A stretch of DNA of 24,969 bases, taken from contig JBPPNE010000142.1 of the NCBI GenBank assembly GCA_051306415.1, forward strand, positions 1 through 24,969, in the 5' to 3' direction. The notes under the pieces were generated by a model. That model was given only the letters and a program-made list of their open reading frames with translations. It searched no databases and was not told the DNA's origin. This document shows, piece after piece, positions 5,895-14,256 of this stretch (the first letter of the stretch is position 1; each line of letters opens with the position of its first letter). This DNA is from CBDDRG01 sp051306415. Lineage in GTDB: Bacteria; Pseudomonadota; Gammaproteobacteria; Pseudomonadales; Porticoccaceae. Position numbers and translations under genes: made by a program.

Positions 5895-7541
5895 ATGACC
5901 GTACAGTTGCCAGTAGATCAATCACCGGCTTGGGAGCGCTTGCTGGAGCACCAACAACGCCTTGCCGACACCCATTTGCGCGATCTGTTTGCCAACGATC
6001 CCCAACGCAGCGAGCGCCTTAGCGCCCAGGCGGCGGGGATCTGCCTCGATTTTTCGAAGAACAGGATGACCGACGAAACCCTGACGCTACTGGTTGAACT
6101 GGCGCGTTCGGCAGACCTGGAAGCGGCGATCGAAGGTTTGTTCAGCGGTGCCATCGTCAACCGTTCCGAGCATCGTCCCGCGCTCCACACCGCGCTACGC
6201 AATGAAACCGGAAAGGATGCCGGTGTCGAGGCCGAGGTCGCAGCGGCGCTGGCTGCGATGACCGATTTCGTCGACGCCCTGCGCCGCGGCGCAGAAAGGG
6301 GAAGTACGGGTGCCGCATTTACCGACGTCGTCAATCTGGGCATCGGTGGCTCGGACCTCGGCCCACGGCTGGTGGTGGATGCCTTCCCGCACCTCCAGAC
6401 CGGCCGGCTCAGGGTTCACTTTGTCGCCAGCATCGACAGCGGAGCGCTCGCCCAGGTGCTGTCCCAGTGCCGACCACACACCACCTTGTTCCTGATCTCC
6501 TCAAAGAGTTTCTCGACACTGGAGACGCTGGCCAACGCCGCCGCCGCCAAAAACTGGCTGGGCCTCGGCGGCATCGAAGCGAGTTCAGTCGCTTCACACT
6601 TTGTCGCCATGACCAACAATGGCGCCGCCGCCCGTGCCTGGGGCATTGATGCCAAGCGCATTTTGCCGCTGGGCGAATGGGTGGGCGGACGTTTTTCGCT
6701 GTGGTCGACGATTGGCTTGCCTATCGCCATCGCCATTGGCAGCGACAATTTCAACCGCCTCCGCGTTGGCGCAAAGCACATGGACAGCCACTTTCGCAAC
6801 GCGCCGCTGGCGACCAACCTCCCGGTACTCCTGGGTCTGCTGAATATCTGGTATATCAACTTTTGGGGCAGCCAGATGCGCGCGGTACTGCCCTATGTCC
6901 ACAATTTGCGCCTGCTCCCCGATTACCTGCAACAGCTGGTGATGGAGAGCCTGGGCAAAGGCGTCACCCAGACCGGCGATCCCGTTGCCTATGCCACCGG
7001 ACCGGTGATTTGGGGTAGCGAGGGAACCAATGGCCAGCACTCGTTCCACCAACTCCTGTTGCAAGGCAGCGCGCTGATCCCGGTTGACTTCATCATCACC
7101 GCGAAACCCCATTGCGACCCCATCGCCCATGGCCATCTGGTAGCCAACTGCCTGGCTCAGAGCCGAGCGCTGATGTTGGGCAAAACCCAGGCGCAAGCCC
7201 GTGCCGAAATTCTGGCCACAAATGCGAACTCGACCGAAGCTGACTTTCTCGCTGCCCAGAAAGCAATCCCCGGCAATCGTCCCAGCAACACCTTGGTGTT
7301 GGACGAATTGACGCCGGAATCCGTTGGCGCCCTGCTCGCTCTCTACGAGCACAGCGTCTACACCCAGAGCGTGATCTGGGGGATCAACGCGTTTGATCAA
7401 TGGGGTGTGGAAATTGGCAAGCAACTGAGTGTCACGCTGTTCGCCGCGCTCTCCGGACAAACGTCCGCCCTTGAGCTCGACAGCTCGTCGCAGTATCTAT
7501 TGCGCGCGGTGAGGAAAGCTCAACCCTCGAGCGCCCCCTGA
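5895..7541 (+). CDS. pgi: Glucose-6-phosphate isomerase
   Basis: Pgi interconverts glucose 6-phosphate and fructose 6-phosphate in glycolysis and gluconeogenesis. The 548-residue length equals the E. coli type (549). Visible blocks are NLGIGGSDLGPRLV, the SSKSFSTLETL phosphate loop, GGRFSLWSTIGLP (PGI signature 1), WGSEGTNGQHSF, and GINAFDQWGVEIGKQ (signature 2 with the active-site Lys). Two departures from the E. coli sequence are visible: the WGEPGTN segment reads WGSEGTN, so the Glu is shifted by one residue, and the His of LIHQG is Leu (LLLQG). The ATG at 5895 has AGGA ten bases upstream. The frame is open to 5844, but homology does not require it. It stands 105 bases after ispB. Confidence 0.95.
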   Translation: MTVQLPVDQSPAWERLLEHQQRLADTHLRDLFANDPQRSERLSAQAAGICLDFSKNRMTDETLTLLVELARSADLEAAIEGLFSGAIVNRSEHRPALHTALRNETGKDAGVEAEVAAALAAMTDFVDALRRGAERGSTGAAFTDVVNLGIGGSDLGPRLVVDAFPHLQTGRLRVHFVASIDSGALAQVLSQCRPHTTLFLISSKSFSTLETLANAAAAKNWLGLGGIEASSVASHFVAMTNNGAAARAWGIDAKRILPLGEWVGGRFSLWSTIGLPIAIAIGSDNFNRLRVGAKHMDSHFRNAPLATNLPVLLGLLNIWYINFWGSQMRAVLPYVHNLRLLPDYLQQLVMESLGKGVTQTGDPVAYATGPVIWGSEGTNGQHSFHQLLLQGSALIPVDFIITAKPHCDPIAHGHLVANCLAQSRALMLGKTQAQARAEILATNANSTEADFLAAQKAIPGNRPSNTLVLDELTPESVGALLALYEHSVYTQSVIWGINAFDQWGVEIGKQLSVTLFAALSGQTSALELDSSSQYLLRAVRKAQPSSAP

Positions 7542-7567
7542 GCGGGACCCCCGGCCGACCTGCGGAC

Positions 7568-7597
7568 TTGTTTGTTTTTACCCGGCTGGGCTATATT
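7568..7597 (+). promoter_or_regulatory. Candidate sigma70 promoter of the pnt operon
   Basis: TTGTTT (7568-7573), an 18-base spacer and TATATT (7592-7597). It would give a leader of about 110 bases before the pntAa start. A small perfect hairpin, GCACC-GGGTT-GGTGC (7668-7682), lies in that leader. Confidence 0.45.
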
Positions 7598-7712
7598 GCG
7601 CGGCTTTTGGGTTTCTTGGACGCTCGCGGGCCTGCGGGCTGTAGTTCTGGCACCATATAGTTCTGAAGCACCGGGTTGGTGCGATACCTGATCAGTGGCG
7701 AGGGGGAAATCT

Positions 7713-8897
7713 GTGATTATCGGCATACCACGAGAGCTAAAGCCCGGCGAAACCCGGGTCGCGATGACGCCGGCCAACATCAAGGTCTGGACCCAGAAAG
7801 GCGTCGCTTTTCATATCGAAGCGGGTGCCGGAGCCGCCGCGGGCTTCTCCGATGAGGCCTATCGGGACGTCGGCGCGAAGATCATCAGCGATCGCGCCAC
7901 CATTTTCCAGGACGCCGACATTCTGTTTCAGGTGCAATCCTTCGGCTCGAACGAGGTCAACGGCGATCAGGATCTCGCTCTGCTCAAGCCGGGCCAGCTG
8001 GTGGCCGGGATGATGGATCCGCTCGGTGCGCCGCAAGCCGCACAGCGCATCGCCGCCACTGGCGCCACCGCCATTGCGATGGAGCTGGTGCCGCGCATCA
8101 GCCGCGCGCAGAGCATGGACGTGCTCTCCTCGATGGCCACCCTCGCGGGCTACAAGGCGGTACTGCTGGGCGCATCCTTGTCGCCGCGCATCATGCCCAT
8201 GCTGATGACGGCCGCCGGCACCTTGCAGCCCATCAAAGCCTTCATCATGGGCGTCGGCGTGGCGGGCCTGCAGGCCTGCGCAACCGCCAAACGCCTCGGC
8301 GCCGTGGTGTCGGCCTACGATGTCCGCCCGGCGGCGCGCGAGCAGATTCTTTCGGTAGGCGCCAAGCCGGTGGAGCTCAAGCTTGAAACCGAAGCCGCCG
8401 AGGATAAGGGCGGCTACGCCAAGGCCCAGGGCGAGGATTTTCTCCGTCGCCAGCGCGAGCAGATGGCCGCGGTGCTGGCCGAACAGGATCTCGTCATCAC
8501 CACCGCCGCCATCCCGGGCGCCCGCTCGCCGGTGTTGATTACCGCCGCGATGGTGCAGGCGATGAAACCAGGCTCGGTGATCGTCGATCTCGCCGCCGAA
8601 CGCGGCGGCAACTGCGAACTCACCCGGCTTGCTGAAACCGTTGTGGTCAACGGCGTCACCATCATCGGCCCCGACAATATCGCCGCCACCATTCCGCTGC
8701 ACGCTAGCCAGATGTACGGCAAGAACATGGAGGTGCTGCTCGGCCATATCCTTGACGCGGAGGGCAAACTCAAACTCGATTTCGAGGACGAAATCATCCG
8801 CGAAACCGTCACCGCCCACGCCGGCGATGTCCCCCACCAGCGCCTGCGCGAGCTGCTCAAGCTACCCGCTCGGGAGCCCGCCGTCGCCACCCACTAG
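7713..8897 (+). CDS. pntAa: NAD(P) transhydrogenase subunit alpha, part 1 (domain I)
   Basis: This is the NAD(H)-binding domain I of the proton-translocating transhydrogenase, which uses the proton gradient to reduce NADP+ with NADH. The 394-residue soluble subunit begins IIGIPRELKPGETRVAMTP and has the Rossmann loop GVGVAGLQACATAKRLGAVV with downstream AYDVRP. It also has the TAAIPGARSPVLIT and VDLAAERGGNCELT blocks. The GTG at 7713 is chosen because an AGGGGG Shine-Dalgarno lies about six bases upstream; the in-frame GTG at 7695 would add six residues and overlap that site. The subunit ends where domain II begins in the fused E. coli PntA, so this is the split three-gene form. Confidence 0.95.
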   Translation: MIIGIPRELKPGETRVAMTPANIKVWTQKGVAFHIEAGAGAAAGFSDEAYRDVGAKIISDRATIFQDADILFQVQSFGSNEVNGDQDLALLKPGQLVAGMMDPLGAPQAAQRIAATGATAIAMELVPRISRAQSMDVLSSMATLAGYKAVLLGASLSPRIMPMLMTAAGTLQPIKAFIMGVGVAGLQACATAKRLGAVVSAYDVRPAAREQILSVGAKPVELKLETEAAEDKGGYAKAQGEDFLRRQREQMAAVLAEQDLVITTAAIPGARSPVLITAAMVQAMKPGSVIVDLAAERGGNCELTRLAETVVVNGVTIIGPDNIAATIPLHASQMYGKNMEVLLGHILDAEGKLKLDFEDEIIRETVTAHAGDVPHQRLRELLKLPAREPAVATH

Positions 8898-8923
8898 ATA
8901 CCCACTGGATAGAGGATCCGTCG

Positions 8924-9208
8924 ATGGAAATGATCGTCATGCAACTCACGCTCTTTGTGCTCGCGCTGTATCTCGGCGTGGAACTGATCAACAAGGTGCC
9001 GCCCACGCTGCACACGCCGCTGATGTCCGGCAGCAACGCGATCTCGGGCATCGCCGTGGTCGGGGCACTGCTGGTCGCGGGCACTGAAGAACCGTCAATG
9101 CTGCTGAATGTGCTCGCCTGTCTCGCCGTGGTCATGGGCACCATCAACGTGGTCGGCGGCTACCTGGTGACCAATCGCATGCTGGCGATGTTCCGCAAGA
9201 AGAACTAA
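8924..9208 (+). CDS. pntAb: NAD(P) transhydrogenase subunit alpha, part 2 (membrane domain II)
   Basis: This 94-residue membrane protein supplies the alpha-side transmembrane helices of domain II, which with PntB form the proton channel. Three hydrophobic segments are visible near residues 5-20, 40-53 and 60-82. The conserved TPLMSGSNAISGIAVVGAL block is at about 32-50. The AGAGGA Shine-Dalgarno lies in the 26-base gap after pntAa. In E. coli this part is fused to domain I as a single PntA; here it is a separate gene, as in many non-enteric Proteobacteria. Confidence 0.95.
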   Translation: MEMIVMQLTLFVLALYLGVELINKVPPTLHTPLMSGSNAISGIAVVGALLVAGTEEPSMLLNVLACLAVVMGTINVVGGYLVTNRMLAMFRKKN

Positions 9209-9250
9209 CTCTTTCCCAAGCTCTCCTTAACAAAACAAGGAACTGGCTCC

Positions 9251-10651
9251 ATGAACCATTCACTGGCCGATCTCAGTTACCTGCTCGCCGCGGTACTGTT
9301 CATTATCGGCATCAAGGGTATGACCCGCCCGAAGACCGCGGTGCGGGGCAACCTGCTGTCCGCCGCCGGCATGCTGATCGCCATTGTGGTCACCCTGCTC
9401 GACCGCAGCATCGTCAGCTATGAGTACATTGTCGTTGGCCTCGTCATCGGCTCTGTGATCGGCGCGCTGTTCGCGTTCAAAGTCCAGATGACCTCGATGC
9501 CGCAGATGATCGCGCTCCTCAACGGCTTCGGCGGCGGGGCTTCGCTCGGCGTTGCCGTGGTCAGCCACCTGCTGACCCAGGGCTCGACCGGCTATCCCGC
9601 CGGCGCCGTCGGGATCATCGGCGTGGTCTCCGTGATGCTGACAGTACTGATCGGCGCGGTCACTCTTACCGGCAGCCTGGTCGCCTACGCCAAATTGCAG
9701 GAATTGATCTCTGGGCAATCCATCGGTTTCGCCGGCATCAAATTTTTCAACGCGAGCCTGTTTATCGGTTCACTGGCAGCCCTGGTCATACTCTGCGTCA
9801 ACCCCGGCAATATGGCGGTGTTCTGGGCGCTGGTCGCGCTGACCACCATCCTCGGCATCACCCTGGTGCTACCCATCGGCGGCGCCGACATGCCGGTGGT
9901 GATTTCGCTGCTCAACTCCTATTCGGGACTCGCGGGCGCCGCGGCGGGCTTTGTGATGGGCAACAGCGTGCTGATTGTCACCGGCTCGCTGGTGGGGGCA
10001 TCCGGGATCATCCTCACGCAGATCATGTGCAAGGCGATGAACCGGTCCCTCACGAATGTGCTATTTGGGGTCATGGCGCCTGGTGGAGCTTTCATCGATG
10101 CCGATGAGATCTACGCCGGCAAGATCAAAAGTGCGCAGGCGGAAGAGATCGCGATGATTCTCGAAACCGCGCGCCGGGTGGTCATAGTGCCCGGCTTTGG
10201 TCTCGCGATGTCGCAAGCCCAACACGCGGTGCGGGAACTGGCGGATGTCCTCGAAGCCCGTGGCGTCGAGGTGGAATACGCCATTCACCCGGTGGCGGGA
10301 AGAATGCCGGGCCATATGAACGTGCTGCTCGCCGAAGCAGAGGTGGACTACGACAAGATGGTCGAGATGGACCGCATCAACCCGACTTTCGAGCAGACCG
10401 ATGTCGCCATCGTGATCGGCGCCAACGATGTCACCAACCCGATGGCGCGCGAGGACAAGGGCAGTCCGATTTACGGCATGCCGATCCTCAATGTCGACAA
10501 GGCGCGGACGGTGGTCGTCATCAAGCGCTCCCTGAGCGCCGGTTTTGCCGGCCTGCCCAACCCGCTGTTTGCCATGGACAACTGTCTGATGGTATTTGGC
10601 GATGGCAAGAAAGCGGTGATCGATATTACCGCGGCGCTGGTGCAAGCCTGA
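9251..10651 (+). CDS. pntB: NAD(P) transhydrogenase subunit beta
   Basis: PntB carries the rest of membrane domain II and the NADP(H)-binding domain III. The 466-residue product (E. coli 462) has many hydrophobic helices over roughly residues 1-265, including MPQMIALLNGFGGGAS and LPIGGADMPVVISLLNSYSG. Domain III follows, with VPGFGLAMSQAQH, HPVAGRMPGHMNVLLAEA, IGANDVTNPMA and the KRSLSAGFAG NADP-binding block. The ATG at 9251 has AAGGAA upstream, 42 bases after pntAb. It ends the pntAa-pntAb-pntB operon just before a strong terminator. Confidence 0.97.
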   Translation: MNHSLADLSYLLAAVLFIIGIKGMTRPKTAVRGNLLSAAGMLIAIVVTLLDRSIVSYEYIVVGLVIGSVIGALFAFKVQMTSMPQMIALLNGFGGGASLGVAVVSHLLTQGSTGYPAGAVGIIGVVSVMLTVLIGAVTLTGSLVAYAKLQELISGQSIGFAGIKFFNASLFIGSLAALVILCVNPGNMAVFWALVALTTILGITLVLPIGGADMPVVISLLNSYSGLAGAAAGFVMGNSVLIVTGSLVGASGIILTQIMCKAMNRSLTNVLFGVMAPGGAFIDADEIYAGKIKSAQAEEIAMILETARRVVIVPGFGLAMSQAQHAVRELADVLEARGVEVEYAIHPVAGRMPGHMNVLLAEAEVDYDKMVEMDRINPTFEQTDVAIVIGANDVTNPMAREDKGSPIYGMPILNVDKARTVVVIKRSLSAGFAGLPNPLFAMDNCLMVFGDGKKAVIDITAALVQA

Positions 10652-10694
10652 CAACCACAAACCACTCAGGCGAGAAGTCAGACCCGTAACAATC

Positions 10695-10735
10695 CACAAT
10701 AAAAAACCCCCGCTTTTACGGGGTTTTTTATTGTG
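10695..10735 (+). terminator. Bidirectional terminator between pntB and galU
   Basis: A perfect 16-bp inverted repeat (10695-10710 with 10720-10735) surrounds a 9-base loop. It contains CCCC/GGGG flanked by A6 and T6, so each strand reads a GC stem followed by a U-run. It lies 43 bases past the pntB stop and 64 bases past the galU stop on the other strand, serving both convergent genes. Confidence 0.9.
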
Positions 10736-10799
10736 TGACTCGCTATCAGCACCAAAATTCTTTGCCGTACCGCCGGATATTCTCTAGCGCGAAGCCGCC

Positions 10800-11678
10800 T
10801 CACTCGGTCAGCCGGCGCCGCTCCTTCGCCTCAATCTTTTGAAAATCCCCTAGCTCCTTCAGATAGATATTGTGGTAAACGTAATTAGTCGCCTCGACAA
10901 AACCATCAATGCTGCCGCAATCAAATCGCCGACCACTAAATTTCAGCGCCAGCACCCGGCCCTTTCGCGCCTGCTCAAGCAGGGCATCGGTAATCTGAAC
11001 TTCACCGTTCTTGCCCGGCGCGGTGTAGCGCAAGATTTCAAAGATGTCCGGTGTCAGCACATACCGGCCAATGATGGCCAGATTGCTGGGCGCATCCTCC
11101 ATCGCCGGTTTTTCGACCATATCGGTGACGCGGAACAGAGCTGGCTCGATCTCTTCTCCCGCGATAACGCCAAATTTTGATATGTCTGCTTCCGGCACCT
11201 CCTCAATCGCCACCACACTGCACCCGCTGCGCCGGTATACCTCGACCAATTGAGCCATGACACCTAGGCCCTCAGCGAAGCAGAGGTCATCGGCGAGGAT
11301 GACACCAAATGGCTGGTTGCCGACGAGCAGTTCCCCGGTCAGGATAGCGTTGCCAAGACCGAGCATCTGAGCTTGCCGGGTGGACGCAAACTTGCCCTGA
11401 CTGATTACCCGCCGAATGCTCGCCAGAGCGCTTTCCTTTGCGGTACCGGCAATCTGGTGCTCAAGCTCATAGCTGATATCGAAATGGTCGTGAATGATTC
11501 GCTTGCCCCGACCGGTGACAAAGCCAATTTCATCGAGCCCCGCTGCCAGAGCCTCCTCAACGCCATACTGAACCAATGGCTTGTTAACGACCGGCAACAT
11601 CTCTTTGGGCATCGACTTGGTGGCCGGTAAGAATCGGGTTCCGTAACCAGCAACCGGGAAAAGGCACTTCTTGATCAT
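10800..11678 (-). CDS. galU: UTP--glucose-1-phosphate uridylyltransferase
   Basis: GalU makes UDP-glucose from UTP and glucose 1-phosphate, a precursor for envelope polysaccharides, and works with pgi and phosphoglucomutase in sugar-nucleotide supply. The 292-residue protein (E. coli 302) starts MIKKCLFPVAGYGTRFLPAT, with the nucleotide-binding G-x-G-T-R-F-L-P motif and PKEMLPVVNKPLVQYGVEEA. It continues with FVTGRGKRIIHDHFD, VILADDLCF, VEKPAMEDAPSNLAIIGRY and KNGEVQITDAL. The ATG at 11678 is preceded by AGGATT. It is monocistronic, convergent with the pnt operon and divergent from fabA. Confidence 0.96.
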   Translation of the reverse strand: MIKKCLFPVAGYGTRFLPATKSMPKEMLPVVNKPLVQYGVEEALAAGLDEIGFVTGRGKRIIHDHFDISYELEHQIAGTAKESALASIRRVISQGKFASTRQAQMLGLGNAILTGELLVGNQPFGVILADDLCFAEGLGVMAQLVEVYRRSGCSVVAIEEVPEADISKFGVIAGEEIEPALFRVTDMVEKPAMEDAPSNLAIIGRYVLTPDIFEILRYTAPGKNGEVQITDALLEQARKGRVLALKFSGRRFDCGSIDGFVEATNYVYHNIYLKELGDFQKIEAKERRRLTE

Positions 11679-11879
11679 CGCGAAAATCCTGTAGTAATCA
11701 CCAGACCAACCTTACCTTGGCGGAGAGCATCCTGAGACGATGGGCTGGGCAACCACACACGCCGCCGCACCGGCCGCAATATTACTATTCATCCACCACG
11801 CGGTACAGTCGAAACCCCACCCGGCCTCCGCCACGCCATTTCACCAACACCAAGACGGGCACTGCACCGGGTATCGCAC

Positions 11880-11907
11880 TGGACTTCCGGCGTCAATCCG
11901 CTAGAAT
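11880..11907 (+). promoter_or_regulatory. Candidate sigma70 promoter of fabA
   Basis: TGGACT (11880-11885, four of six), a 16-base spacer and TAGAAT (11902-11907, five of six) would give a leader of about 55 bases before the TTG at 11969. The galU-fabA intergenic space (11679-11968) is otherwise without recognisable features; no FadR- or FabR-type operator was identified by eye. Confidence 0.5.
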
Positions 11908-11968
11908 TGCCCGTCTTTTTTCCCGCCACCACACGATAACAACCACACCCGCACAGCGAGATAATTTC

Positions 11969-12499
11969 TTGAAGGAAACCGATCCGCACCAACAACACGC
12001 CTTTACCCGCAGTGAGCTGATCGCTTGCGCCGAAGGCACTCTGTTTGGGCCCGGCGGTGCCCGCCTGCCAACCCCCAACATGCTGATGATGGATCGAGTT
12101 ACTCATATCAGCGACTCCGGCGGTCGTTACGGCAAAGGCGAGATCACTGCCGAACTCGATATTCATCCCGACCTCTGGTTTTTCGGTTGCCACTTCATTG
12201 GCGATCCAGTGATGCCCGGCTGCCTCGGCCTTGATGCGCTCTGGCAACTGACCGGATTCTTCCTCACCTGGAAGGGCAACGAGGGCCGCGGTCGTGCCCT
12301 GGGCGCTGGCGAAGTGAAGTTCTTCGGCCAGATACTGCCCACCGCGAAGAAAGTCACCTATCGCCTCGACGTTTCCCGGATTATCGAGCGCAAGCTGATA
12401 ATGGCCATCACCGACGGCTCGGTCGCTGTCGATGGCCGTGAGATCTACACGGCGAAGGATCTGCGCGTCGGCCTGTTCTCCTCGACTGACAATTTCTAG
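11969..12499 (+). CDS. fabA: 3-hydroxydecanoyl-[ACP] dehydratase/isomerase
   Basis: FabA dehydrates 3-hydroxydecanoyl-ACP and isomerises the trans-2 to the cis-3 enoyl product, creating the double bond of unsaturated fatty acids. The 176-residue product (E. coli 172) has PNMLMMDRV at 36-44 and WFFGCHFIGDPVMPGCLGLD at 70-89, with catalytic His75 and Asp89, then GEVKFFGQILPTAKKVTY. No in-frame ATG or GTG lies at the N-terminus before Met38. The frame is open far upstream, but the family start fits the TTG at 11969 (L-K-E-T-D-P-H), with AGCGAG about ten bases before it. fabB follows in the same direction. Confidence 0.95.
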   Translation: MKETDPHQQHAFTRSELIACAEGTLFGPGGARLPTPNMLMMDRVTHISDSGGRYGKGEITAELDIHPDLWFFGCHFIGDPVMPGCLGLDALWQLTGFFLTWKGNEGRGRALGAGEVKFFGQILPTAKKVTYRLDVSRIIERKLIMAITDGSVAVDGREIYTAKDLRVGLFSSTDNF

Positions 12500-12515
12500 G
12501 TGTATTCAGTACAAT
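12486..12515 (+). promoter_or_regulatory. Candidate promoter of fabB inside the fabA end
   Basis: CTGACA (12486-12491, five of six), an 18-base spacer and TACAAT (12510-12515, five of six). The -35 lies in the last codons of fabA. It would let fabB be transcribed separately from fabA, with a leader of about 85 bases. Confidence 0.5.
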
Positions 12516-12607
12516 GCCGGCTGCCTTGATGTCGTCTCCCGCACAATCCACGCTCAACCTGTAGTGGCCCTGGCGGGCCGACCGCAACCCCTGAAGAGGC
12601 TTTCCCC

Positions 12608-13825
12608 ATGAGACGTGCTGTGATTACCGGAATGGGCGTCATCTCCTGCCTCGGCAACGACATGGCCACGGTAGTCGACGCGCTGCGCACGGGGCGCTCC
12701 GGCATTCGCCCCAAAGCGGATTACCGGGAGATGGGGCTAAAAAGCCAAATCGCAGGTCAGATCGACATCGATCCCCAAGGGCTCATCGACCGCAAGCACC
12801 TGCGCTTCATGAGCATGGCTGCGGTCTACGGTTATGTCGCTATGCAACAAGCGATTACCGATTCGGGCTTGACCCACGACCAAGTATCCAACACCCGCAC
12901 CGGCATTATCATGGGCTCCGGTGGCATCTCCGGGGAAAAATTCGTCGAGTCCGTCGATACCCTGAGACAAAAGGGCGTCCGCCGCATGGGCCCCTACCGC
13001 GTCACCCAGATCATGAGCAGCACGGTTGCCGCCTGTCTGGCCACTCCGTTTGAAATCAAAGGCCTAAATATCTGTATCTCGTCCGCGTGCGCCACCAGCG
13101 CCCATTGTATTGGCGCCGCGGTGGAACAGATCCAGCTCGGCAAGCACGATATCCTGTTCGCTGGTGGCGCCGAAGAAGAACACTGGTCGATGGTCAGCAT
13201 GTTCGATGCCATGGGCGCGCTGTCGTCAAACTACAACGACGCCCCGACCAAGGCGTCACGCCCCTATGACATCGATCGCGACGGTTTCGTGATGTCCTGT
13301 GGCGGCGGCTGCTTCGTGGTCGAGGAACTGGAGCATGCGCTGCGTCGCGGCGCCCACATCCACGCCGAAATCGTCGGCTACGGTGCCACGTCCGACGGCT
13401 TCGACATGGTGGCGCCTTCCGGCGAGGGCGCGGCCCGTTGCATGCGCCAGGCGATGGCCACCGTTGAAGGTGATATCCACTACATCAACACCCACGGCAC
13501 CAGCACGCCGGTGGGGGATATCATGGAAATCAAAGCGATCCGCGAGGTTTTCGGCACCGGGGCGCCGCCTATTTCCTCCACCAAATCCCTATCCGGACAT
13601 TCCCTGGGGGCAGCCGGTGTTCACGAGGCTCTCTACAGCATCCTGATGATGCAGAACGACTTCATTGCCGCCTCGGCTAATATCGATCATCTCGATCCTG
13701 AGGTGGCGGACATGCCGATCGCTACCAGCACCCTCGAAAACGTCAAGCTCGACCGTGTGTTATCCAACAGCTTCGGCTTTGGCGGCACTAATGCCACCCT
13801 GGTGCTCCAGCGCTACCAGGGCTGA
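12608..13825 (+). CDS. fabB: 3-oxoacyl-[ACP] synthase I
   Basis: FabB condenses malonyl-ACP with the cis-3-decenoyl-ACP made by FabA and so commits it to unsaturated fatty acid synthesis. The 405-residue length is standard. The catalytic triad is visible: Cys161 in SSACATSAHC, His296 in NTHGTSTPVGD and His331 in KSLSGHSLGAAG. The GFGGTNATLVL block is at the C-terminus. The start MRRAVITGMGVISCLG at 12608 has a GAAGAGG Shine-Dalgarno. It lies 108 bases after fabA. The reading frame remains open after the TGA stop into the small ORF that follows, but the protein ends at the normal family position. Confidence 0.97.
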   Translation: MRRAVITGMGVISCLGNDMATVVDALRTGRSGIRPKADYREMGLKSQIAGQIDIDPQGLIDRKHLRFMSMAAVYGYVAMQQAITDSGLTHDQVSNTRTGIIMGSGGISGEKFVESVDTLRQKGVRRMGPYRVTQIMSSTVAACLATPFEIKGLNICISSACATSAHCIGAAVEQIQLGKHDILFAGGAEEEHWSMVSMFDAMGALSSNYNDAPTKASRPYDIDRDGFVMSCGGGCFVVEELEHALRRGAHIHAEIVGYGATSDGFDMVAPSGEGAARCMRQAMATVEGDIHYINTHGTSTPVGDIMEIKAIREVFGTGAPPISSTKSLSGHSLGAAGVHEALYSILMMQNDFIAASANIDHLDPEVADMPIATSTLENVKLDRVLSNSFGFGGTNATLVLQRYQG

Positions 13826-13861
13826 TCAGAGCCAGGCATCGCGCTGCCGCTGGATACAAAA

Positions 13862-14137
13862 ATGGCGCAGAAGCACGGCCTGGGATTTTTGTCGGATTGG
13901 CCGGTCGGAGACGACGACGGCCGTGTTGAGCCGCGCGATTCCTACGCCGAGTTCGTGACCGAACACCCAGGAACCACTGCCGTCATCAAACGCCAGCCGC
14001 GGGCGGTGGGACTGCCGACATCACTGAACGAAACCATCGACGGCAGTCTGCTGGCACGTATCGAGGATGGGACTTTTCTGCAGCGCGATCCGCAACTGAA
14101 GGCGGCGCTTCAGCAGCTCCCCCGTGGTCTACCCTAA
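13862..14137 (+). CDS. Small hypothetical protein (doubtful)
   Basis: This 91-codon ORF (starting M-A-Q-K-H-G, ending L-P-R-G-L-P) fills most of the 431-base space between fabB and cysC. No family is recognised, and no signal peptide or membrane segment is visible. The composition is charged and soluble. Its third-codon positions are G/C-rich like the neighbouring real genes, which favours coding. The ATG lacks a Shine-Dalgarno (CTGGATACAAAA precedes it). It is in the same frame as fabB with no stop between the fabB TGA and its ATG. It could be a genuine small gene, a remnant, or chance. The rest of the space (14138-14256) shows nothing recognisable. Confidence 0.4.
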   Translation: MAQKHGLGFLSDWPVGDDDGRVEPRDSYAEFVTEHPGTTAVIKRQPRAVGLPTSLNETIDGSLLARIEDGTFLQRDPQLKAALQQLPRGLP

Positions 14138-14256
14138 GCGCGAGTATCCCAGGGGCTAGGCAACCATGGCGATTTGAGGATTCGCGCTGGTCTGGCGAAG
14201 GCGGTTTACCACCGGTTTGGCATCCCGCTGCGGCATCGACCCTCGATCCAACCCGT

